Source: Cryomorphaceae bacterium (GTDB taxonomy: Bacteria; Bacteroidota; Bacteroidia; Flavobacteriales; Schleiferiaceae). Taken from it: 44,374 bases of DNA. Positions 7,194 to 15,445 of the stretch are shown here, piece by piece. The notes under the pieces are model-generated. The model made no database searches and had not been told where the DNA came from. It saw only the letters and a list, made by a program, of their open reading frames with translations. The position numbers and the translations under genes are program-made. Position 1 is the first letter of the stretch. Every line of letters starts with the position of its first letter. The stretch lies in NCBI GenBank assembly GCA_020832345.1, contig JAFIEY010000002.1, positions 1-44,374 on the forward strand, in the 5' to 3' direction.

Positions 7194-8330
7194 ATGGCAG
7201 TTTCAAAAGAAGAAGTTTTTAAAGCCCTGAAAAGTGTTGTTGCAGCCGGAACGGATAAAGACATTACCGCTTTGGGTTTGGTGAGAAATATTCAAATTTT
7301 CGGTGAAGATGTAGAGGTTGACGTAGAAAGTCCTCAACCTACCCTGCACGCCAGAAAAAAGTTGGAAGTGGATGTTTTAAAGGCAGTTCACGAAAATATC
7401 AACCCAAAAATTAAGGTCAAAGTTCGCACGCACATCACGGAGCAACCCGAACAACCCAAATCCAATGAAATCAAGGGAAAACCCATTCCCGGTGTCGAAA
7501 ATATTATTGCCATTGCTTCGGGAAAGGGCGGTGTTGGGAAATCAACGGTGTCGGCTAACCTGGCTGTGGAATTGGCCAATATGGGATTTAAGGTCGGTTT
7601 GGTAGATGCCGATATTTATGGTCCCAGCATGCCCATGATGTTTGATGTGCCCAATGTAAAACCCACAGCCGTTGATATCGACGGAAAAAGTAAAATGCAA
7701 CCCGTAGAAAATTACGGGGTAAAAATGTTGTCCATCGGTTTTTTCGCCGGTGTTGATCAGGCCGTGGTGTGGAGGGGACCAATGGCTTCCAAGGCCCTCA
7801 ACCAATTGATTTGGGATGCCCACTGGGGGGAATTGGATTTCTTGCTGATTGATTTGCCACCCGGCACGGGAGACATCCACCTGAGTGTGGTGCAATCCGT
7901 TCCGTTAAATGGGGCGGTAATCGTAAGCACGCCGCAAAATGTTGCCCTCAGCGATGCCCGAAAAGGTGTGGGGATGTTTCGCGTACCCAACATCAATGTA
8001 CCGGTTTTGGGCATCGTAGAGAATATGGCTTATTTTACACCGGAAGAACTCCCCGATAACAAGTATTATATTTTTGGTCGGGAAGGGGCAAAACATTTGG
8101 CCGAAGAACTAGAGGTGCCTTTCCTGGGTGAAATTCCCCTGGTTCAAAGTATTCGCGAGGCCGGAGATGTTGGTCGTCCGGCGGTTTTACAAGGCACTAC
8201 AGTTGCGGCGGAAGCCTTTAGAAATGTCTGTCGCAATATGGTATCCGAATGTGTTAAGCGGAATGAAAGTTTGCCGCCCACGGAGGCGGTTCGGATTACC
8301 ACCATGGCGGGATGCAGCGCTGTAAAATAA
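7194..8330 (+). CDS. mrp: Mrp/ApbC-type iron-sulfur cluster carrier ATPase
   Basis: 378 residues. An N-terminal MIP18/DUF59 domain (about 1-85) is followed by a P-loop ATPase domain. The deviant Walker A, GKGGVGKST, is at residues 110-118; DADIYGPSMPMMF and LIDLPPGTGD follow. Mrp proteins bind Fe-S clusters as dimers and deliver them to apo-proteins in the cytoplasm. The CxxC pair found in many homologues after ENM is absent here (ENMAYFTPEELPDNKYYIF), which I believe is common in Bacteroidota members. A C-terminal cysteine (AGCSAVK) remains. It is followed by nfu and a 2-oxoacid oxidoreductase gene, a natural Fe-S group. The leader carries a perfect inverted repeat. Confidence 0.94.
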   Translation: MAVSKEEVFKALKSVVAAGTDKDITALGLVRNIQIFGEDVEVDVESPQPTLHARKKLEVDVLKAVHENINPKIKVKVRTHITEQPEQPKSNEIKGKPIPGVENIIAIASGKGGVGKSTVSANLAVELANMGFKVGLVDADIYGPSMPMMFDVPNVKPTAVDIDGKSKMQPVENYGVKMLSIGFFAGVDQAVVWRGPMASKALNQLIWDAHWGELDFLLIDLPPGTGDIHLSVVQSVPLNGAVIVSTPQNVALSDARKGVGMFRVPNINVPVLGIVENMAYFTPEELPDNKYYIFGREGAKHLAEELEVPFLGEIPLVQSIREAGDVGRPAVLQGTTVAAEAFRNVCRNMVSECVKRNESLPPTEAVRITTMAGCSAVK

Positions 8331-8360
8331 TAGCTTTTCGTCAACATCACAAACGTATCG

Positions 8361-8368
8361 TACTTTTG
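8361..8368 (+). promoter_or_regulatory. candidate -7 element for nfu
   Basis: TACTTTTG 37 bases before the nfu ATG, in the 75-bp gap after mrp. It suggests nfu-korA can be transcribed separately from mrp. Confidence 0.45.
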
Positions 8369-8405
8369 TCCATCGAGGTCATCAAAGACCGAAATCACAT
8401 TAATT

Positions 8406-8660
8406 ATGGCAAATCAGGAAATTAAAGATAAGGTAATCAAGGCCTTGGACGAGATAAGACCCTTCCTTCAATCGGATGGTGGAGATATATCTTTGGTGGA
8501 CATTACGGATGATATGACCGTTGTCGTGAAACTTCACGGAGCGTGTATTGGTTGCAGGGTCAATCAAATGACCTTAAAAAGTGGGGTGGAAATGACCATT
8601 AAAAAGTACTTGCCCAACATCAATAAAGTCGTGCAAGAAGGCGCGGTAACCCAAGCGTAA
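8406..8660 (+). CDS. NifU-like C-terminal domain protein (Nfu scaffold)
   Basis: 84 residues, a single NifU C-terminal domain. The signature is KLHGACIGCRVNQMTLKSGV, with cysteines at 47 and 50 that bridge a [4Fe-4S] cluster between two subunits. Such proteins act as intermediate carriers in Fe-S assembly in the cytoplasm. The stop is directly followed by the ATG of the 2-oxoacid oxidoreductase gene with no gap, so the two are translationally coupled. The product may help mature that enzyme or its partner, an inference from linkage. The upstream Mrp carrier fits the same pathway. Confidence 0.93.
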   Translation: MANQEIKDKVIKALDEIRPFLQSDGGDISLVDITDDMTVVVKLHGACIGCRVNQMTLKSGVEMTIKKYLPNINKVVQEGAVTQA

Positions 8661-10499
8661 ATGAACGAAAAGGCTCCAAAGCTTCTTGAGAAAGCGACCA
8701 TTTTGTTTGCCGGAGATTCCGGGGATGGGATTCAACTTACCGGTTTTCAGTTTTCGCAAAACACGGCTTTGGAAGGGCAGGACCTCAGCACTTATCCCGA
8801 TTTTCCCGCAGAAATCCGAGCACCAATTGGAACGGTTTCCGGCGTTTCCGGATTTAGAATTAATTTTGGAAGTCAGCGTATTTTTACCCCCGGCGCCCTT
8901 GTCGATGCACTGGTGGCTTTTAATGCAGCAGCCCTCACCAAAAATATTGACCAATTGAGAAACGGCGGAATTCTCATTGTTGATGAATCCGGTTTCTCTA
9001 AAAGAAATTTAACCCTAGCCCATATCCCCGAAGACCAAAATCCTTTGGACGATGAAGCTTTGGTCAATAGTTACAAGCTTTTGCGTTTTGATATTACGCA
9101 AATGACAAAGGAGGCTCTGGTCGATGTACCTGGTTCTCCAAAAGATAAAACGCGTTCCAAAAACTTTTTTGCCCTCGGACTGATTTACTGGATGTATAGT
9201 CGCTCATTACAACAAGGAGAAAAATTAATCGCAGAAAAATTCAAAGCTGGTTCTGTCGCCTTCGACGCCAATATCAAGGCTTTACGTGCAGGTTACCACT
9301 TGGGCGAAACCATCGAGGAAACCGCGGTCAGATTTCGGATGGATGCGGCACACCTTGCGCCCGGACGTTATCGCAGTGTCATGGGAAATCAGGCGGTGGC
9401 CTTGGCGCTAATTGCTGCTTCGCAAAAGGCCAATTTACCCTTGTTTTACGGCAGTTACCCCATTACGCCCGCTTCCGATATTTTACATGAATTGTCAAAA
9501 CAAAAACATTTCGGGGTAAAAACATTTCAAGCGGAGGACGAAATTGCCGCCATTACTTCCGCTATTGGAGCCGCTTATGGTGGTGCATTGGCCGTTACCG
9601 GTTCTTCTGGTCCAGGCATAGCGCTGAAAGGAGAAGGAATTGGACTCGCAGTAATTTTGGAGCTACCCCTAGTGGTCATCAATGTTCAGCGCGGTGGGCC
9701 ATCCACAGGTTTGCCCACCAAAACCGAACAAGCTGATTTGAATCAAGCATTGTACGGCAGAAATGGAGAAGCGCCCTTGCCCGTTTTGGCACCGGCTTCT
9801 CCCACGGATTGCTTTGATATTACTTATGCGGCGGCCAAAATTGCCGTCGAACACATGACCCCAGTTATGGTGCTTTCGGATGGTTTTTTGGCCAATGGGT
9901 CACAACCATGGAAATTTCCCGCAGCCTCGGATTTACCATTGATTTCCCCACCCGTTGCTTCGGAGCATACGGAAGATTACCAACCCTATCGCCGCGACGA
10001 AAATTTGGTCCGCAAATGGGGAATTCCGGGTACGGCAGGAATTGAACATCGAATTGGGGGATTGGAGAAGCAAGACATTACAGGAAATATTTCTTACGAT
10101 GCGGAAAATCATCAAAAGATGGTGAATTTTCGCCAACAAAAAATTGCCAATATCCCGGTTCCCGATTTAGCAATTGAGTGGGGCGATCCTGAAGGCGATG
10201 TGCTGGTACTCGGATGGGGATCAACATTTGGTGCCATTCGCGAAGCCGTTATCAACCTGAGAAATGATGGTGTGAAAGTTTCACAGGCACATTTGCGGTA
10301 TATTTATCCATTGCCGGCTAATTTTGAAGAACTTATTTCAGGGTTTACCCATATCCTAGTACCTGAAATGAATATGGGGCAGCTTTTGGGTTATCTCCGC
10401 CGTGAGATTTCCAAACCACTTACACCCCTTCATAAAGTTAAAGGTGTCCCTTTTGCTAGTTTGGAAATAGAAGAAGCAATTCGGCAGCTTTTGAAATGA
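8661..10499 (+). CDS. korA: 2-oxoacid:acceptor oxidoreductase, fused gamma-alpha subunit
   Basis: 612 residues. Residues 1 to about 190 are the gamma domain (KATILFAGDSGDGIQLTGFQ). From about 235 comes the alpha subunit pyrimidine-binding domain (GNQAVALALIAASQ, then YGSYPITPASDILHEL, AITSAIGAAYGGALAVTGSS). A C-terminal transketolase-like domain contains LVLGWGSTFGAIREAV. This enzyme class decarboxylates 2-oxoacids such as 2-oxoglutarate to acyl-CoA with ferredoxin as acceptor. The thiamine-diphosphate-binding beta subunit (KorB), usually encoded directly downstream, is missing; the next gene is convergent. The start overlaps nothing but abuts the nfu stop. Substrate specificity is not certain from sequence alone. 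Confidence 0.92.
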   Translation: MNEKAPKLLEKATILFAGDSGDGIQLTGFQFSQNTALEGQDLSTYPDFPAEIRAPIGTVSGVSGFRINFGSQRIFTPGALVDALVAFNAAALTKNIDQLRNGGILIVDESGFSKRNLTLAHIPEDQNPLDDEALVNSYKLLRFDITQMTKEALVDVPGSPKDKTRSKNFFALGLIYWMYSRSLQQGEKLIAEKFKAGSVAFDANIKALRAGYHLGETIEETAVRFRMDAAHLAPGRYRSVMGNQAVALALIAASQKANLPLFYGSYPITPASDILHELSKQKHFGVKTFQAEDEIAAITSAIGAAYGGALAVTGSSGPGIALKGEGIGLAVILELPLVVINVQRGGPSTGLPTKTEQADLNQALYGRNGEAPLPVLAPASPTDCFDITYAAAKIAVEHMTPVMVLSDGFLANGSQPWKFPAASDLPLISPPVASEHTEDYQPYRRDENLVRKWGIPGTAGIEHRIGGLEKQDITGNISYDAENHQKMVNFRQQKIANIPVPDLAIEWGDPEGDVLVLGWGSTFGAIREAVINLRNDGVKVSQAHLRYIYPLPANFEELISGFTHILVPEMNMGQLLGYLRREISKPLTPLHKVKGVPFASLEIEEAIRQLLK

Positions 10500-10517
10500 T
10501 ATGATTTTTAGAAACGC

Positions 10518-11750
10518 CTATTTTACCACGGGCTTAAATAATCCAAAATCTGAAAACACCTCTACATCAAGTGGTCTTTCCGGGTCAAAGAAATAAGTGC
10601 GTTCACAAAATGCCGGCACATTTGGTGGCGGGTGGGGTGGGCCGGTTTGAGGAATTAGCTCAACCACGGTCAATCTATAAATTTTACCTTTTTGATTGGC
10701 TTCAAGTAAAATGGATCCTTTGGGAAAAGCGATAGAATCCTCGGGATAAGTTCTACCAAAAATTGCAGTTAGTCCGAAAAAATAAATACTGTCCCGAGTT
10801 TCACGGAAATCTTTAAAAGTATATTTCCACAAGCCACAACCTGAATTTGAGTAAGCCGGGGACTTGAAATAATTGTGCGTTATGATGGTCGTTCCGGCTA
10901 TTCGGGTTTCTCTTTTTCCAAATGGCGGATTTTTTCGCAGTGCAAAACCCTCAATTAGGGAGTCATTTGGAGGACGAGAAATATGATGGAGCGCAATTTC
11001 TTTCCGTCGATTTAATTTAAAGGGCTTTTTGTGATCGGTAATGGCATAGCCAAATAGGTGGGTGTCAATAAACCCCCAAGCGTCGTAATAATAGATTACT
11101 TTATTGCTGTTTGGTATGGGTTGAGACCATAGAGAAATGTCCCATTGCTCCGATTGATTATTTTTTCTGCTTGTTGTATTTTGCAAAATAAATGTGAGAA
11201 GTAAACAGGTGAAAAGCGCATACCACATCCATTTTCGGGTATAATATACCAGTCGGACAACGTGCCACACGTGAAAAAACATGACAATGGGCAGCAAAAT
11301 AAAAGTCCACCCATAAACACTATTAAGTTCCCAAATGGTGATGTATTGATTATCTAAAAAAACCATTATATAGGCCAATTTGCTGAACCGTGCCAGCGCA
11401 ATTAAGATTAACCAAAAAAATACCATTATATAAGATCTGGCATACGCCTTGTACCTGGGATCTTTTTGTGAATGATGATAAAAATTCCCCATCCAAATCC
11501 AAATGGCAAGAGACAGTCCGAGTACTGAGGCTAAAAGGGAAAGGAAAAACCGAAAAAAAACCTCTCGATGCTCAATGGTTTCGATTTCATAAATCCCAGA
11601 GATCACCAAAAAATAGGATTCTTTGGTATGATGGAAGGCCAGTGAAATAACAATAGCGGAGAAAACGCCTGAAATAATACCTGCCCAAAACCTAAATCGT
11701 CCGATTTGTGCAATGCTTATTCGGGGTTTTTTTAAGGAAATTGGCGGCAT
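10518..11750 (-). CDS. multi-pass membrane protein of unknown function
   Basis: 410 residues from the ATG at 11750 (MPPISLKKPRISIAQIGRF). The frame is open further upstream into repeat copy C, but that extension is repeat DNA and was left out. Five likely membrane segments lie in the first half (FWAGIISGVFSAIVISLAF; FLSLLASVLGLSLAIWIW; a segment with MVFFWLILIALA; GWTFILLPIVMFFHVWHVV; YALFTCLLLTFIL). A C-terminal soluble region of about 200 residues follows, rich in aromatic residues and beta strands. I recognise no family. It is convergent with the korA-like gene (18 bp apart) and downstream of a MATE pump on the same strand, with repeat C between them. Confidence 0.7.
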   Translation of the reverse strand: MPPISLKKPRISIAQIGRFRFWAGIISGVFSAIVISLAFHHTKESYFLVISGIYEIETIEHREVFFRFFLSLLASVLGLSLAIWIWMGNFYHHSQKDPRYKAYARSYIMVFFWLILIALARFSKLAYIMVFLDNQYITIWELNSVYGWTFILLPIVMFFHVWHVVRLVYYTRKWMWYALFTCLLLTFILQNTTSRKNNQSEQWDISLWSQPIPNSNKVIYYYDAWGFIDTHLFGYAITDHKKPFKLNRRKEIALHHISRPPNDSLIEGFALRKNPPFGKRETRIAGTTIITHNYFKSPAYSNSGCGLWKYTFKDFRETRDSIYFFGLTAIFGRTYPEDSIAFPKGSILLEANQKGKIYRLTVVELIPQTGPPHPPPNVPAFCERTYFFDPERPLDVEVFSDFGLFKPVVK

Positions 11751-11791
11751 TATTTGAGGTAAATAGAAAGCATAAAGATACAGGATATTTT

Positions 11792-11933
11792 GAGTCTGCA
11801 CCAAAAAGTCTCTTCCTGCCAAAATCTTCCTTGTCTGTAGATTTTTGGATCGTCATTTACAAATAGTTATATCCGGTTCAAAAATCCCCTCCGCGTTGAT
11901 TTTGATTGAAATCATCTTTTTTTGCGTGGACTT
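11792..11933 (-). repeat. palindromic intergenic repeat, copy C (long form, diverged)
   Basis: About 142 bp on the minus strand, long form with inner arms GATTTTTGAACC and GATCCAAAAATC. Its left terminus is degraded (AAAGTCCACGC instead of GAGTCCACTCC). It begins 28 bp beyond the MATE stop and lies upstream of the membrane-protein gene. Confidence 0.8.
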
Positions 11934-11960
11934 TATTTTTAATTTTTCAGCGAAAATGAA

Positions 11961-13280
11961 TTACAATCGTCCAGCCATTTTCCAAAACCTTGTCATTAAA
12001 AGAATTGCGGATATGGTGAGTCCGCCAGCCAGTGCATACCATATACCCATAGCCCCCAAGGCAGTGTATTGGGAAAGAAAATAGGCCGTGGGCAAGGTGA
12101 TTATCCAGTATGCGACAAAGGTGATTAGGGTTGGAATTTTGACATCGGTAAAGCCGCGAAGGGCTCCAAGGCCTACGGCTTGTAATCCGTCTGAAAGTTG
12201 GAAAAAAACCGCCACAATCACCATGCTTCCCGCTAGCGCCAATACTTCCGGATCATCGGCGTAAAATCCGGTAAGGGTTTGGCGAAAAAACAATAAGATC
12301 AATCCGGTGAAACTCATCCAAACCACTGTCATGGTAAAAATCGACCTGGCGGCCATTCGGAGGTTTTTAGGATCCCGCCGACCAAGTTGATTGCCAATTC
12401 GCACCGCCGCTGCTGCACCTAATCCCGTAGCGGCCATATAACTGATGGATGCCAGGTTGATCGCAATTTGGTGTGCCGCCAACGCTTGGGCGCTAATTAA
12501 TCCGGCGAAAATGGCTGCGGTTGAAAAGGCACTGACCTCAAAAATGTATTGCAATCCAGAGGGCAGCCCAATGGCCAACAATTTTTTGACCACCACTTTA
12601 GAAAAATGAAATTGCAATAGGGAAATAAATTGGAGCTTTCGTTTGCGCCGCACATAAACCCACATTACCAGAAACATGAGCATTCGGGAAATTAGCGTAG
12701 CCCAACCGGCGCCGATTAAACCGAGTTTTGGAAATCCAAAGTGTCCGAAAATCAGAAGGTAGTTGAGAATTACATTGAGGATATTGCAGCCCACACTAAT
12801 GATCATGGCCGATTTTGTATCGGAATACCCTTCCGCAAATTGCTTAAAGGTCATAAACATCATCAGGGGAATGATGGAAGAAGAAAGTACAATATAATAA
12901 GGTGTGGTAATGGGAATGAGCTGAGGATCCTGACCAAAATATGGGAGCAGAGGAATGACCGCGAGCAACGACAAGAATAAAAGGACGGAGATGCACAAAT
13001 ACACATAAAAACCATGGTGTAAAAGTTTGCCCTGTAAATGGGTTTTGCGCATACCGTCGGCGTTGGCCACCAGTGGTGTTATGCCGAAGGTAACGCCCAA
13101 ACCAAAAACCATAAAGATGGAGAAAATCGAATTCGCCAAGGCTACACCCGCCAAAGGCAATGTCCCCAAAGCCCCCACCATCATACTGTCGGCAACACCA
13201 ACCATAACGTGGCCTAGCTGGCCAATCATCACGGGTACAGCAAGTTTAATGTTTGTTGCGTAGTGTTCTTTTGTTGTCAT
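11961..13280 (-). CDS. MATE-family efflux transporter
   Basis: 439 residues from the ATG at 13280 (MTTKEHYATNIKLAVPVMIG). A longer frame begins at 13322 but that start would lie upstream of the promoter. Twelve hydrophobic segments are arranged as two similar halves, as in NorM-type cation- or proton-driven multidrug exporters of the inner membrane. The first helix pair (MIGQLGHVMVGVADSMMVG, then LPLAGVALANSIF) carries the family pattern, and the equivalent QLSDGLQAVGLGALRG is in the second half. The gene diverges from rbfA; a -7 element lies just upstream. Repeat copy C follows its stop. Substrates cannot be predicted from the sequence. Confidence 0.93.
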   Translation of the reverse strand: MTTKEHYATNIKLAVPVMIGQLGHVMVGVADSMMVGALGTLPLAGVALANSIFSIFMVFGLGVTFGITPLVANADGMRKTHLQGKLLHHGFYVYLCISVLLFLSLLAVIPLLPYFGQDPQLIPITTPYYIVLSSSIIPLMMFMTFKQFAEGYSDTKSAMIISVGCNILNVILNYLLIFGHFGFPKLGLIGAGWATLISRMLMFLVMWVYVRRKRKLQFISLLQFHFSKVVVKKLLAIGLPSGLQYIFEVSAFSTAAIFAGLISAQALAAHQIAINLASISYMAATGLGAAAAVRIGNQLGRRDPKNLRMAARSIFTMTVVWMSFTGLILLFFRQTLTGFYADDPEVLALAGSMVIVAVFFQLSDGLQAVGLGALRGFTDVKIPTLITFVAYWIITLPTAYFLSQYTALGAMGIWYALAGGLTISAILLMTRFWKMAGRL

Positions 13281-13290
13281 AATTGGTTGG

Positions 13291-13298
13291 CAAAGGTA
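13291..13298 (-). promoter_or_regulatory. candidate -7 element for the MATE gene
   Basis: TACCTTTG on the minus strand, 10 bases upstream of the ATG at 13280, so the leader is very short. This position argues against the longer start at 13322. Confidence 0.5.
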
Positions 13299-13331
13299 TC
13301 TTGGCCATTCCATTTGCGACAATTAATATTG

Positions 13332-13339
13332 TACCTTTG
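13332..13339 (+). promoter_or_regulatory. candidate -7 element for rbfA
   Basis: TACCTTTG 34 bases before the rbfA ATG. With the element at 13291-13298 it makes a divergent promoter pair. A TTTG lies 15 bp further upstream, closer than the usual spacing. Confidence 0.5.
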
Positions 13340-13373
13340 CCCCAAATAAAAATTTAATTTAGAAGCGAAGATT

Positions 13374-13733
13374 ATGGATGCCACCCGACTTACACGCCTT
13401 ACGCAATTGATTTCACAGGAACTCGGTGTAATATTTCAACGATTATCACAAAATCATTTTCGCGGAACCCTAATTAGTGTCACCAAAGTGCGCATCAGTC
13501 CGGATTTGTCGGTGGGCAGGGTATATTTAAGTGTATTCCCTTCCAAGCAGGCGCAAGAAATACTGGACAGTATTAAATCCAATCAGGGACTCATCAAAAG
13601 AGAACTGGGAGAAGTCATGCGCAATCAACTTCGGAAAATGCCCGATTTCTCATATTTTGTGGATGATTCTCTGGATTACGAGGAAAACATCGATAAACTT
13701 CTTCGCGGTGAAGGAGATAATCCAATTGCCTGA
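13374..13733 (+). CDS. rbfA: ribosome-binding factor A
   Basis: 119 residues, normal length. RbfA is a KH-fold protein that binds the 30S subunit during late 16S rRNA maturation and cold adaptation. Recognisable segments are RLTQLISQELGVIFQ at the N-terminus, SVTKVRISPDLSVGRVYLSV in the core strand, and LGEVMRNQLRKMPDFSYFVD followed by LDYEENIDKLL at the end. The ATG at 13374 is preceded by a plausible promoter. The downstream permease begins 56 bp later on the same strand; rbfA followed by a LolC/FtsX-type permease is an arrangement I recall from other Bacteroidota. Confidence 0.95.
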   Translation: MDATRLTRLTQLISQELGVIFQRLSQNHFRGTLISVTKVRISPDLSVGRVYLSVFPSKQAQEILDSIKSNQGLIKRELGEVMRNQLRKMPDFSYFVDDSLDYEENIDKLLRGEGDNPIA

Positions 13734-13788
13734 TTTTTTCTAATGGGCTTTTGCGAGCATTATTAAAATAACCATACTTATCCAATCC

Positions 13789-14997
13789 ATGAATTTACCC
13801 TATTTTATTGCACGAAGGTATTTTTTTTCACGCCATAGTACCACGGCAGTAAACATTTTGGCGGGTATAAGCATTGCGGGTTTGGTGGTGGGAACAGCTG
13901 CCCTCTTGGTCATACTCTCTGCATTTAACGGACTGGAGGATTTGGTCAAAGGTTTTTATGCCTCCTTTGATCCCGACATTAAAGTTGAAGCTCGAATAGG
14001 AAAAAACTTCACCTACGACGATGCGCTGCTCGACCCCATTGCAGATTGGGAAGAGGTGGCTACGGTGAGTAAGGTTTTGGAAGAGCGGGTGCTTCTACGG
14101 TATCGCGAACAGGAATTCATCGCAACGGTAAAGGGTGTCGATTCGCTCTATCATCACGCAACCGGAATTGCAGATGCGATCTATCGCGGAGAATACAAAA
14201 CCGGTTACCCCGATGCGGTTATAGGAATCGGGGTGGCATGGCATCTGGGGCTGAGCTACGTAGGTCGCTCAGAATCGGTGCAAATGTACGTGCCCAAAGC
14301 CTCCGCCCGGAATTTGCTTCAACCCGACCGGGCGTTTAATCAGGATGTGGTTTACGCTGCCGGACTTTTTGCCGTTCAACCCGAATTTGACGTTCGCTAT
14401 ATCTTGGGAGATCTCAGCCGAATTCAACGCATGAGCGATCAGGAAAACACGGTGAGTTCATTGGATATTAGACTTCAGAATAATGTCCGACTTCGCCGTT
14501 TTGTGGAAAAGTTGCAAAATTATTTGGGCGATGATTTTGTTGTACGCGATCGAAATGACCAGCAAGCGGCTTTTTTCAAAGTGATGCGAGCGGAAGGTTT
14601 AGTGACCTACCTCGTTTTTACCCTCATACTACTCATTTCATCATTTACACTTTTTGGCGCCTTGAGCATGATGATTCTCGACAAGAAAAAAGACATTCAC
14701 ACCCTTTGGATATTGGGTATGCCGAAAAGGAAATTGAGAAAATTGTTCTTTTCTGAAGGACTACTGGTCACGGTTGTGGGCGCTGTTACGGGTATTATCC
14801 TTGGCGGAATCATCGTTGTCCTTCAGCATTATTTTGGTTTGGTTTCGATGGGATCGGGTTATGTGGTAGATTCTTATCCGGTGAGATTAACCGTATTGGA
14901 TGTGCTGAAGGTATTGATCACCGTATTGGTCATCGGTGTGTTTATCAGTTATGTGGCCGGAAGGAGAATGAAAATTGGGCAATTGAAGTCCGTATGA
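13789..14997 (+). CDS. LolC/FtsX-family ABC transporter permease
   Basis: 402 residues. The N-terminus, YFIARRYFFSRHSTTAVNIL followed by a first membrane helix (AGISIAGLVVGTAALLVIL), then a periplasmic domain of about 220 residues and three further helices (YLVFTLILLISSFTLFGALS; GLLVTVVGAVTGIILGGIIV; LKVLITVLVIGVFISYVAG) give the four-helix plan of the lipoprotein-releasing LolC/LolE group. These permeases work with an ATPase (LolD) to move lipoproteins out of the inner membrane. No ATPase gene is present in the window, so the partner is encoded elsewhere. Repeat copy D begins 12 bp after the stop. Confidence 0.88.
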   Translation: MNLPYFIARRYFFSRHSTTAVNILAGISIAGLVVGTAALLVILSAFNGLEDLVKGFYASFDPDIKVEARIGKNFTYDDALLDPIADWEEVATVSKVLEERVLLRYREQEFIATVKGVDSLYHHATGIADAIYRGEYKTGYPDAVIGIGVAWHLGLSYVGRSESVQMYVPKASARNLLQPDRAFNQDVVYAAGLFAVQPEFDVRYILGDLSRIQRMSDQENTVSSLDIRLQNNVRLRRFVEKLQNYLGDDFVVRDRNDQQAAFFKVMRAEGLVTYLVFTLILLISSFTLFGALSMMILDKKKDIHTLWILGMPKRKLRKLFFSEGLLVTVVGAVTGIILGGIIVVLQHYFGLVSMGSGYVVDSYPVRLTVLDVLKVLITVLVIGVFISYVAGRRMKIGQLKSV

Positions 14998-15008
14998 CTT
15001 TCAAGGTT

Positions 15009-15062
15009 GAGTCCACTCCAAAAAGGATGATTTTGGCAGAAAGGGACTTTTTGGAGCAGACT
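15009..15062 (+). repeat. palindromic intergenic repeat, copy D (short form)
   Basis: 54 bp: GAGTCCACTCC at the left and GGAGCAGACTT at the right, with the interior reduced to AAAAAGGATGATTTTGGCAG and AAAGGGACTTTTT. The left part matches the 5' half of the long form and the right part its 3' half, joined at a shared GATTT. It lies 12 bp after the permease stop. Confidence 0.85.
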
Positions 15063-15085
15063 TAAGGTTTGCGACTTTACCTAAT

Positions 15086-15114
15086 AAAAAAAGCCCCACG
15101 AAAATCCGCGAGGC
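15086..15114 (-). terminator. likely terminator of the small secreted-protein gene
   Basis: An imperfect GC-rich hairpin (GCCTCGCG and CGTGGGGC on the minus strand) followed by seven T, directly after the stop at 15122. Confidence 0.65.
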
Positions 15115-15121
15115 AATAAGA

Positions 15122-15388
15122 CTATTCAGTAATTTGAGGCTCTAACCGTAAATCATTTGACTCTCGTCCGCGAAAGTCAAGTCTTTTTTCTTTACGTTGG
15201 AGTTCACGCATCTTACGTTCAACTATTTTTCTTTGTTTCGGCGTGAGTTCCATTTCTTCATTTGAATCGGGAACTTCAGCTCTGATGCCCTCGGTAGTTT
15301 CCGTATTTTCTTTGGGTTTTTCCTGTGCAAAAGCACTTGTAGCGCTCAATCCAAAAAGAATGATGGCTGGTAAAATGATCTTTTTCAT
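15122..15388 (-). CDS. small secreted basic/acidic protein, unknown function
   Basis: 88 residues. The N-terminus MKKIILPAIILFGLSATSAF ending in AQ is a clear signal peptide. The mature part is short and highly charged: an acidic stretch (ENTETTEGIRAEVPDSNEEM) followed by a basic helix (TPKQRKIVERKMRELQRKEK). I recognise no family. It stands alone with its own terminator, convergent with the upstream permease gene. Its size and charge suggest a periplasmic helical protein, but nothing more can be said. Confidence 0.7.
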   Translation of the reverse strand: MKKIILPAIILFGLSATSAFAQEKPKENTETTEGIRAEVPDSNEEMELTPKQRKIVERKMRELQRKEKRLDFRGRESNDLRLEPQITE

Positions 15389-15445
15389 GGTGATTAAAGT
15401 TTAAGGTTACAAGGGATTAGTTTCAATTTCAATGCCAATTTTTTT

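Noticed and set aside
11751-11822. 24-residue N-terminal extension of the membrane protein
   Set aside because: It is partly encoded by repeat copy C (giving FLVQT-like residues); the ATG at 11750 gives a sensible start.
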